Of a stretch of DNA of 11,159 nt, positions 6,813-11,159 are shown piece after piece. The translations under genes and the position numbers were made by a program. The DNA is from DASUAS01 sp036271015. Its GTDB lineage: Bacteria; Actinomycetota; Acidimicrobiia; IMCC26256; DASPTH01. How positions within the stretch are numbered: position 1 is the stretch's first letter; the number at the start of each line of letters is the position of its first letter. Location: NCBI GenBank assembly GCA_036271015.1, contig DATBBL010000310.1, positions 1 to 11,159 on the forward strand. Reading direction: 5' to 3'. The notes under the pieces were generated by a model. It worked only from the letters and a program-made list of their open reading frames with translations. It was not told where the DNA came from and did no database searches.

Positions 6813-6849
6813 CCCGACCCATCCTGAGAGGAACCTGTTCGGGGTCGGG
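6813..6849. promoter_or_regulatory. Long dyad upstream of the protease
   Basis: CCCGACCC (6813-6820) pairs perfectly with GGGTCGGG (6842-6849). Inside the loop a second dyad, GAAC-CT-GTTC (6831-6840), lies next to CCTGAGAG (6823-6830). It begins 54 bp upstream of the protease ATG, so it may be an operator or a structure in the protease 5' leader. Confidence 0.4.
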
Positions 6850-6914
6850 TGTGGTGCTTTGGTCACCGATGGTCTCTCTGGTAACGACCGGGTGGCCCGC
6901 GATGTGCCCGCCGG

Positions 6915-6933
6915 CCTGAGAGCCCCTCTCAGG
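6915..6933. promoter_or_regulatory. Perfect 8-bp dyad CCTGAGAG/CTCTCAGG
   Basis: CCTGAGAGcccCTCTCAGG is perfectly symmetrical with a 3-bp centre. One arm is repeated at 6823-6830 within the neighbouring dyad, each followed by GGAAC- or GAAC-like bases. The recurrence suggests a protein binding site rather than a chance hairpin. No matching regulator is visible in the window. Confidence 0.4.
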
Positions 6934-6980
6934 AACGGGGCCGCGTCCACGGGCGCAGTCTGCGCGCCCGACGGCGACGA

Positions 6981-6994
6981 ACCACCTCGGTGGT
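6981..6994. promoter_or_regulatory. Perfect 6-bp dyad ACCACC/GGTGGT
   Basis: ACCACC (6981-6986), TC, GGTGGT (6989-6994). A short perfect palindrome in the divergent intergenic region; possible operator half-sites or a small hairpin. Little more can be said. Confidence 0.25.
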
Positions 6995-7089
6995 GGAGGA
7001 ATTCGCCTCGAATACGCGTGGCGGAACCGGGCGACCGAGACGGAGAGCGGGCGGTTCGCTGCCGGTCCCGCCCGCCCCCCGAGGGGGGG

Positions 7090-7120
7090 ATCGAATCGCG
7101 CGCATTCGGTTCGATAGTCT
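7090..7120 (+). promoter_or_regulatory. Promoter of the glycosyltransferase unit with nested dyads
   Basis: TAGTCT (7115-7120) fits the actinobacterial -10 TANNNT and ends 6 bp before an ATG at 7127, exactly the spacing of a leaderless start. Nested dyads precede it: ATCGAA (7090-7095) with TTCGAT (7110-7115), and CGAAT (7092-7096) with ATTCG (7104-7108). They cover the -35 to -10 interval, where a regulator would control access. No good -35 match is seen. Confidence 0.5.
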
Positions 7121-7126
7121 CCGCCG

Positions 7127-7180
7127 ATGCCAGGTTTCGAGGGCCGGAAGCGCCTGCCCGTCGTCGCAGCCGCCGTCTGA
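7127..7180 (+). CDS. Possible leaderless 17-codon upstream ORF
   Basis: ATG at 7127 opens MPGFEGRKRLPVVAAAV, ending in TGA at 7178-7180. It stands 6 bp after a TANNNT -10, and 14 of its 17 codons end in G or C, more than the same stretch gives in the glycosyltransferase frame. The glycosyltransferase GTG start follows 5 bp after its stop. It may be a translated leader peptide coupling ribosomes to the next gene, or the displaced true N-terminus if there is a frameshift near 7160-7180. No conserved motif recognised. Confidence 0.35.
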   Translation: MPGFEGRKRLPVVAAAV

Positions 7181-7185
7181 CCGGC

Positions 7186-7989
7186 GTGGCCCGTCGTCGC
7201 CCGCTTCCGACATCGCCCGAGACCCCGCGCACGGTCCGGATCGCCGGCATCGACATCGCCGCGGTGTCGATGTCCGAAGCGGTCGACGTCATGCTCGGGC
7301 TCGGGAGCCGGGGCGACCCGCAGCTCGTCGTGACGCCGAACGTCGACCACGTCGTGGTGGTGGAACGGGACCCGGAGTTCGCGGCGGCGTACTCGAGCGC
7401 GGCGTTGCGGCTGGCCGACGGTGCGCCGCTCGTGTTCCTCTCCCGCCTCCTCGGCACGCCGCTCCCGGAGCGGGTGACCGGCGTGGACCTCACGGGTGAG
7501 CTCCTGCGTCGCTGCGAGCGGACCGGCCACTCGGCGTTCTTCTGCGGCGGGAGCCCGCCGGCCCTGGCGGGCGCGCTCGAACGGATCAAGGCGGACCACC
7601 CGGGCCTGGTCATCGCGGGCGCGGTGTCACCGACCGTCGATCTCGACCAGCCGACCGCGGACGAGGAGGAGGCACTGGCGGCGATGCGGGCCGCAGCACC
7701 CGACCTCGTCTTCATCTTCTTGGGGTCGCCGAAGGGCGAGAAGTGGTTCCTGCGCCGACGCGCCGAGCTCCCCTCGAGCGTGTTCGTCAGCGTGGGCGCG
7801 ACCGTCGACTTCCTCGCCGGCGACGTGCGGCGCGCGCCGGCGTGGGTCCAGTCGGCCGGTCTCGAATGGCTCTGGCGGTTCGCGCACGAGCCTCGACGGC
7901 TGTTCCGTCGCTACGTGATCCGGGATTCGCGCTTCGCGGTGATCGCGGCGCGGGAGCTGCTGGCCCGTCGAGGGTGCTCCGGCACCTGA
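7186..7989 (+). CDS. WecG/TagA/CpsF family (GT26) glycosyltransferase
   Basis: 267 residues from the GTG at 7186. The family adds an N-acetyl-mannosamine-type or related sugar to an undecaprenyl-linked glycan intermediate at the inner face of the membrane, for teichoic acid, enterobacterial common antigen or capsule. Family marks: VRIAGIDI (17-24), VVTPNVDHV (48-56), LADGAPLVFLSRLLG (76-90) with the conserved aspartate D78, ERVTGVDL (95-102), FFCGG (118-122), FLGSPKGEKW (178-187), and VGATVDFLAG...RRAPAW...GLEWLWRFAHEPRRLFRRY (203-243), the C-terminal segment linked to membrane contact in TagA. The usual GxPxQE reads GSPKGEKW, with Q replaced by G. No Shine-Dalgarno precedes the GTG and no other in-frame start is good; the upstream short ORF may decide initiation. 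The acceptor cannot be told from sequence. Confidence 0.88.
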   Translation: MARRRPLPTSPETPRTVRIAGIDIAAVSMSEAVDVMLGLGSRGDPQLVVTPNVDHVVVVERDPEFAAAYSSAALRLADGAPLVFLSRLLGTPLPERVTGVDLTGELLRRCERTGHSAFFCGGSPPALAGALERIKADHPGLVIAGAVSPTVDLDQPTADEEEALAAMRAAAPDLVFIFLGSPKGEKWFLRRRAELPSSVFVSVGATVDFLAGDVRRAPAWVQSAGLEWLWRFAHEPRRLFRRYVIRDSRFAVIAARELLARRGCSGT

Positions 7990-8003
7990 ACCCTTCGCCG
8001 AGC

Positions 8004-8024
8004 ACCGTCCGCCACGGGGGCGGT
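8004..8024 (+). terminator. Hairpin after the glycosyltransferase
   Basis: ACCGTCC (8004-8010) pairs with GGGCGGT-type bases at 8018-8024 through seven pairs including one U-G that works only on plus-strand RNA; loop of 7 nt. It begins 15 nt past the glycosyltransferase stop and touches the convergent lipoprotein's stop codon. There is no U-tract. Plausible, not proven. Confidence 0.35.
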
Positions 8025-9031
8025 CAGGGGAGGGGCGGCGCGCTCGCGGCCAACCGGCTCCCCGGGCCGCCGACGGTCGAGGGGCCGTTGTTGGTGATGC
8101 GACGCAGCGACGGCAGGATCTTGGCCACGTCGCCCCTGGCCGCGTCGACCAACGAGGCCGACATCGTCGGCTCGGTGAACAGCACGGTCGCGTCGCTGCC
8201 GCCGGTCGAGTCGACCACGTAGGCGCCGTACCGGCTGAGGGCGTCGAAGATGGCGTTGCCGAGCGGGCTCAGCCCGGCGGGACGCGGGGTGCCGGCGGGG
8301 ATGGCGAGGAGCGAGCCTTCCGGTGCGGTGCCGGGGGCACCGCCGTCGTCGTTCGAGATCGCCGGCCACACGTCGCCGCTGCCGAGGAGGTAGTAGGGAA
8401 GCGCGATGGCGAGCGCATGCGGGATGGTGGTCGTCTCACCGCTCCTGATCAGGCCACCGAGCAGCGACACGCCGGTGGCGCGCACCCACCCGATGCCGAC
8501 CCCCGACCCCTTGAGGTCGACGGGGATGGTCACGCTGGCGGTCCGGGCACCGAGGTCGAGGTCCCAGAACTCGTTCGCGTGGAGGCCGTCGGGCGAGATG
8601 ACGGCGAGGTGGGCGTCGGTGCCGGCGGCGGGGCGGGCGCCGGCGGGGATGCGCAGGGTGACGGGACCCGGGAAGGTGCCACCGCTGACGGCGATGGTCA
8701 CGAGGGGGTCGCCGGCGGAGGCGCGCGCCACCGGGATCGAGTACTCCGCGCTGTTGATCCACGGCGTGGTCGATGCGAGGTTGACGATCTGGCGGGGGTC
8801 GTACGCGGCGCCGGAGCCGAGCGGGGTGTTCCAGGGTGAGGTGGACGAGAACGGCCAGGACGCCGGATCGCGCGACGACGCCCCCGGCGGTGGCGGGCTC
8901 CCCGGCGCGGCGGCGGCGACCGAACCCGACGGTGCCTTGGCGGCCGGCGGCAGGCAACCGGAGGCCAGCACCGCGACGGCGAGGGCGGCGCCCGCGATCG
9001 CCCAGGTCCGTCGGATCGTGGTTCGCCGCAT
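8024..9031 (-). CDS. Exported lipoprotein, paralogue of the neighbouring membrane-anchored protein; family not recognised
   Basis: 335 residues. A basic N-terminus, hydrophobic stretch and lipobox LASGC put the acylated cysteine at C26. An Ala/Pro/Ser-rich linker (27-58) follows. The mature part starts at WPFSSTSPWNTPL (59-71) and shares a series of motifs in the same order with the product of 9170-10318: WNTPL, YSIP, an IPAGA...GTDAHL region, GVSLLGGLI..GE...HALAIAL, PEGSLLAIP and ALSRYGAYVVDSTGG. It is predicted to be mostly beta strands, with no cysteines after the lipobox. I see no catalytic signature I can name. The ATG at 9029-9031 has GAGGAG at 9039-9044. Placed between GT26 and an O-antigen-ligase-like gene, it may bind, trim or export surface polysaccharide (inference from context). 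Confidence 0.8.
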   Translation of the reverse strand: MRRTTIRRTWAIAGAALAVAVLASGCLPPAAKAPSGSVAAAAPGSPPPPGASSRDPASWPFSSTSPWNTPLGSGAAYDPRQIVNLASTTPWINSAEYSIPVARASAGDPLVTIAVSGGTFPGPVTLRIPAGARPAAGTDAHLAVISPDGLHANEFWDLDLGARTASVTIPVDLKGSGVGIGWVRATGVSLLGGLIRSGETTTIPHALAIALPYYLLGSGDVWPAISNDDGGAPGTAPEGSLLAIPAGTPRPAGLSPLGNAIFDALSRYGAYVVDSTGGSDATVLFTEPTMSASLVDAARGDVAKILPSLRRITNNGPSTVGGPGSRLAASAPPLP

Positions 9032-9169
9032 GGTGGTGCTCCTCGAAGTGACTCGGGAACACCAGAGGTCGGCAGGGCGTGCGACCACCTTGAGTGAACG
9101 AGAAGGTCACGAGCCGTGCAGAATTGTCGCGCATCGGGGCACGGCGGCCGTCCGGGCGGGCCTGGTCGG

Positions 9170-10318
9170 CTAGGACGGGGGTTGCATCACCTGGAGCCGA
9201 TCCCAGGGGATGCCGGCGAGCACCTGGTACGCCGGGAGGCCGCCGAAGGCCTGGTCGTAAGGGTTGGGCCGGCCGGCGGCCACGTACGGTGCGCTGCTCT
9301 CGGCGGTCAGGACGACCGCGCCCGACTTGTCGGTCACGTACATCCCGTACTCCTGCAGCGCGCGGGCGATCGCGACACCGCCGGGGGGCAGGCCCAGCTT
9401 GGTCACGTCGATCGAGGGATCGAGCCGGAACCGCGTGCCTTCGGGGATCGCATCCGGACCGGTGGAATTGCCGTCGGTGCGGTTCGCCGGCGGGACCTGG
9501 GTGCCCCGGGTCGCGTGGACCACGTTGACCGCCAACGCATGGTCGATCCTCCCGGCCTGCAGCTCGGACGCCTTGATCGCTCCGGCCAGGTAGGACATGC
9601 CCGACGCCGACACTCCGTACGGGTACGGGAAGACTCCCTGCGACTGGCTCACGTTCTCGATCCGACCGCCCCAGCACGCCGACCAGGAGCCGTCGAAGGC
9701 CCGCTGCGCAACCCAGAGCTCCCACTCGGTGTCGGTGGCCGGCTGCCAGATCACGAGGGCGTGATCGGTGCCGTTCGCCGACTGCGCGTTCGCGGGGATG
9801 GGGACCGCGGCGAGCTGCCCGAGCAGGCCGGCATCCGAATTGCAGCCCGGGGCGATGGAGACGGCCACGGTCGCCTGGTCCGCCGGCACGCGGTAGATCG
9901 GGATGCTGTAGTCGTCGGTGTTGATGCTCACCCCGCCGTAGTTGTCGCGCCACTGCTGGTTGAACGAGCCCACGAGCTGCTGGGAGTCGGGTGCCACCGC
10001 GGCGTCGGCGGCGAGGGGCGTGTTCCAGAAGCTGGTCGCGCTGAAGGGGGTCACGCCGCCGGTGCCGAGCGCGACCCCGGTGGGCGCGGAAGTGGTCGTC
10101 GGGCGGGGAGGGTTGGTCGACTGCGTGCGGGTCGACGTCGACGTCGTTTCCGATCCGGTCTTGACGAAGAGCGCCGCCATCACCACGGTCACCAGCAGGG
10201 TGGCGGCGACGAGGGCGATCGTGCGCCGACGATGCGCGGCGCGTCGGCGCTCGGCGCGCCTCGTCGTGGCGTCACGCGAGTCACGGCGTACTCGTGGTTC
10301 GCTGGTCGTGATCTGCAC
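9170..10318 (-). CDS. Membrane-anchored extracytoplasmic protein, paralogue of the lipoprotein; family not recognised
   Basis: 382 residues. A very basic cytosolic start (1-32) is followed by one membrane segment (about 33-53), a Thr/Ser/Pro-rich linker (54-85) and an exported domain opening PFSATSFWNTPL (91-102). The same motif order as the lipoprotein follows: YSIPIYRVP, IPANAQSANGTDHALVIW, WELW, GVSASGMSYLAGAIKASEL, IDHALAVNV, IPEGTRFRLDP, ARALQEYGMYVTDKSG. It has an extra central part with two cysteines (GCNSD, SACWGG) that could pair. It ends with a short segment (PYDQAFGGLPAYQVLAGI) absent from the lipoprotein. The start is GTG at 10316-10318 with only a weak GGA-type ribosome site. An extracellular glycan-related role is inferred from the neighbours only. 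Confidence 0.8.
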   Translation of the reverse strand: MQITTSEPRVRRDSRDATTRRAERRRAAHRRRTIALVAATLLVTVVMAALFVKTGSETTSTSTRTQSTNPPRPTTTSAPTGVALGTGGVTPFSATSFWNTPLAADAAVAPDSQQLVGSFNQQWRDNYGGVSINTDDYSIPIYRVPADQATVAVSIAPGCNSDAGLLGQLAAVPIPANAQSANGTDHALVIWQPATDTEWELWVAQRAFDGSWSACWGGRIENVSQSQGVFPYPYGVSASGMSYLAGAIKASELQAGRIDHALAVNVVHATRGTQVPPANRTDGNSTGPDAIPEGTRFRLDPSIDVTKLGLPPGGVAIARALQEYGMYVTDKSGAVVLTAESSAPYVAAGRPNPYDQAFGGLPAYQVLAGIPWDRLQVMQPPS

Positions 10319-10336
10319 CGCTGCCCGTCCAGAGGG

Positions 10337-10360
10337 GACCCGTCCGATCGGGTCAGGCTA
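10337..10360 (-). promoter_or_regulatory. Possible promoter and dyad upstream of the anchored paralogue
   Basis: On the minus strand TAGCCT (10355-10360) fits TANNNT and would start RNA about 30 nt ahead of the GTG. Immediately downstream lies a dyad, GACCCG (10337-10342) with CGGGTC (10349-10354), at the expected transcription start. No convincing -35 is present, so the gene might instead be read through from the ligase-like gene 89 bp upstream. Confidence 0.25.
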
Positions 10361-10407
10361 TTGGCTCCGGGTCGGACTTCTCCTTCGGGCGACGGGTGGC
10401 GCCGGTC

Positions 10408-11159
10408 CTACACCAATTCGCGGGTGGTGGTGTCGCCGCTCGCGGCAGGGAGAGGTCGCGGGACGTCGACACCGTCGGACACCTTCGACGTGCGTCGCGG
10501 AACCAGGAAGAATTCCGCGCCCGCGATCCCCGCCCACGTCCAGAGGAGGAGGTTGGGGAACGGGTAGCTCAGCGGGCCGAGGTTCCCCACGACGAGGAAG
10601 CAGATGAACACGGCCAGCAGGCCCATCCGCCACGGGTACAGCTCGGGTGGGCCGCGCCGGACGATCGCGCCGCCCACCGCGCCGAAGAGCGCGACGCACC
10701 ACAGTGCCGTCCCCACGAGCCCCAGCTCCGCCAGGTGCGACAGGAACACGTTGTGCACCTCGATGCCGGCCCCGGTGAGCGGGTACGTGTCCGTCTGCCG
10801 CAGGTAATCGGCGCCCTTGTCCACGAACGTCTGCCAGCCGAACCCGAAGATGGGCCGGGCCTCCGCCATCCGCACCGCCGCGTTGTTGGTGTTGTAGCGG
10901 TCCCACACCGGTAACTTGTCATTGACCCGGTCGTCGGCCTTGGCAGACAGACCGGGAACCAGCGCCAGCACCGCGATCACCCCGATCACGCCGACGATGA
11001 CAGTCGGGACGATGTACCGGCGCGCCCGCGGCACCACGATCATCGCCGCGAGGGTCCCGGCGATGGCGCCGATCCACACCGCGCGGGTGACGGTGAACAG
11101 GATTCCGAGTGCACCGAGGACGACGACCGTCCCGCACACGACGCGGATCCACGGCTTCC
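10408..11159 (-). CDS. O-antigen ligase/polymerase-like (Wzy_C) membrane protein, C-terminal part
   Basis: The frame is open to the right edge, so the N-terminal membrane segments lie outside the window; 249 residues are visible. Counting from the first full codon, TVTRAVWIG (R25) matches the conserved arginine-bearing membrane segment, a large extracytoplasmic loop carries RMAEARPIFGFGWQTF (96-111), and EVHNVFLSHLAELGLVG (133-149) contains the invariant His-Asn of the Wzy_C/WaaL family (H135). Further hydrophobic segments (about 150-215) precede a short polar tail. These proteins join or polymerise lipid-linked glycans on the outer face of the cytoplasmic membrane. The GTG near 11139 is an internal codon, not a start. 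Ligase and polymerase cannot be separated from this part. Together with GT26 it marks a surface polysaccharide locus. Confidence 0.88.
   Translation of the reverse strand, partial: KPWIRVVCGTVVVLGALGILFTVTRAVWIGAIAGTLAAMIVVPRARRYIVPTVIVGVIGVIAVLALVPGLSAKADDRVNDKLPVWDRYNTNNAAVRMAEARPIFGFGWQTFVDKGADYLRQTDTYPLTGAGIEVHNVFLSHLAELGLVGTALWCVALFGAVGGAIVRRGPPELYPWRMGLLAVFICFLVVGNLGPLSYPFPNLLLWTWAGIAGAEFFLVPRRTSKVSDGVDVPRPLPAASGDTTTRELV

Larger units (their letters stand above)
6759..7126. other. Divergent intergenic region, rich in inverted repeats
   Basis: About 370 bp with no convincing gene. Open frames crossing it are Arg/Gly/Pro-rich and overlap real genes. It separates the minus-strand protease from the plus-strand glycosyltransferase and should carry both promoters. 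It contains several dyads listed separately, plus a CCCCCC/GGGGGG hairpin at 7075-7088, and three or four copies of a CTGAGAG-like motif in both orientations (6823-6830, 6873-6880 degenerate, 6915-6922, 6926-6933). No clear -10/-35 for the protease was found. Confidence 0.6.

Noticed and set aside
4304..6827. Plus-strand frames opposite the beta-helix and protease genes
   Set aside because: Composition (Arg, Asp, Gly, Ala repeats) mirrors the real genes' codon bias; no ribosome site or domain.
7075..7088. CCCCCC/GGGGGG hairpin as a terminator
   Set aside because: Loop of 2 bp is too tight, and it lies upstream of a promoter rather than after any gene.
6730..7185. Upstream extension of the glycosyltransferase frame
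   Set aside because: It overlaps the protease start and the dyad-rich region, shows weak coding bias, and no family similarity begins before VRIAGIDI.
6759..7715. Upstream extension of the protease frame on the minus strand
   Set aside because: Low-complexity Arg/Ser/Pro text antisense to the glycosyltransferase; the ATG at 6756-6758 has a ribosome site and begins a plausible protein.
9032..9169. Terminator or promoter between the two paralogous genes
   Set aside because: Only weak GC dyads and no TANNNT at a useful position were seen in this 138-bp gap.
9116..10567. 483-codon plus-strand frame opposite the anchored paralogue
   Set aside because: Antisense shadow; the minus-strand frame has a membrane segment, linker and conserved paralogue motifs.

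Overview
The window is very GC-rich. Codon third positions are almost always G or C, GTG starts occur, Shine-Dalgarno sites are GGAGG-like, and some genes appear leaderless. These traits, with the protein types present, suggest a high-GC actinobacterium. A lineage such as Acidimicrobiia is possible but cannot be fixed from sequence alone. No tRNA, rRNA, CRISPR array, transposase or phage gene was seen, so this looks like ordinary chromosome. Layout, left to right: (1) The 3' part of a + strand gene runs off the left edge. It encodes a TlpA/MauD-type thioredoxin domain fused to a long C-terminal domain that resembles an HPr-kinase fold without its P-loop. It meets, tail to tail with 3 bp between stops, a minus-strand gene for a tandem dimeric alpha/beta-barrel (ABM-like) protein that has its own promoter. 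(2) A minus-strand pair encodes a MarR regulator and a divergent ClC-type chloride channel/transporter. The pair is coupled by a 4-bp GTGA overlap, and three alternating half-sites overlap the MarR start codon. (3) Three more minus-strand genes follow: an HtrA-like, membrane-anchored S1C protease with one PDZ domain, a secreted/membrane protein with a bactofilin-like beta-helix, and a small zinc-ribbon protein. A strong hairpin lies between the protease and the beta-helix gene, so they may be separate transcripts. The beta-helix and zinc-ribbon genes are 5 bp apart and probably coupled. (4) A divergent gap of about 430 bp, rich in inverted repeats, separates the protease from a + strand WecG/TagA/CpsF (GT26) glycosyltransferase. 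A leaderless-looking 17-codon ORF sits just ahead of the glycosyltransferase. (5) To the right on the minus strand lie a partial O-antigen ligase/polymerase-like membrane protein (running off the right edge) and two homologous exported proteins of a family I do not recognise, one membrane-anchored and one a lipoprotein. How they fit together: the right third looks like the edge of a surface-polysaccharide locus. GT26 would act on a lipid-linked glycan intermediate, the Wzy/WaaL-like protein would polymerise or transfer glycan outside the membrane, and the paralogous exported pair may handle or bind the glycan (inference). The centre carries envelope maintenance genes (HtrA, beta-helix membrane protein). 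The left holds a MarR-controlled anion channel and redox-related genes. The most interesting items are the thioredoxin-pseudokinase-like fusion, the operator over a leaderless MarR start, the altered ClC filter motifs, the paralogous exported pair and the short ORF ahead of the glycosyltransferase.
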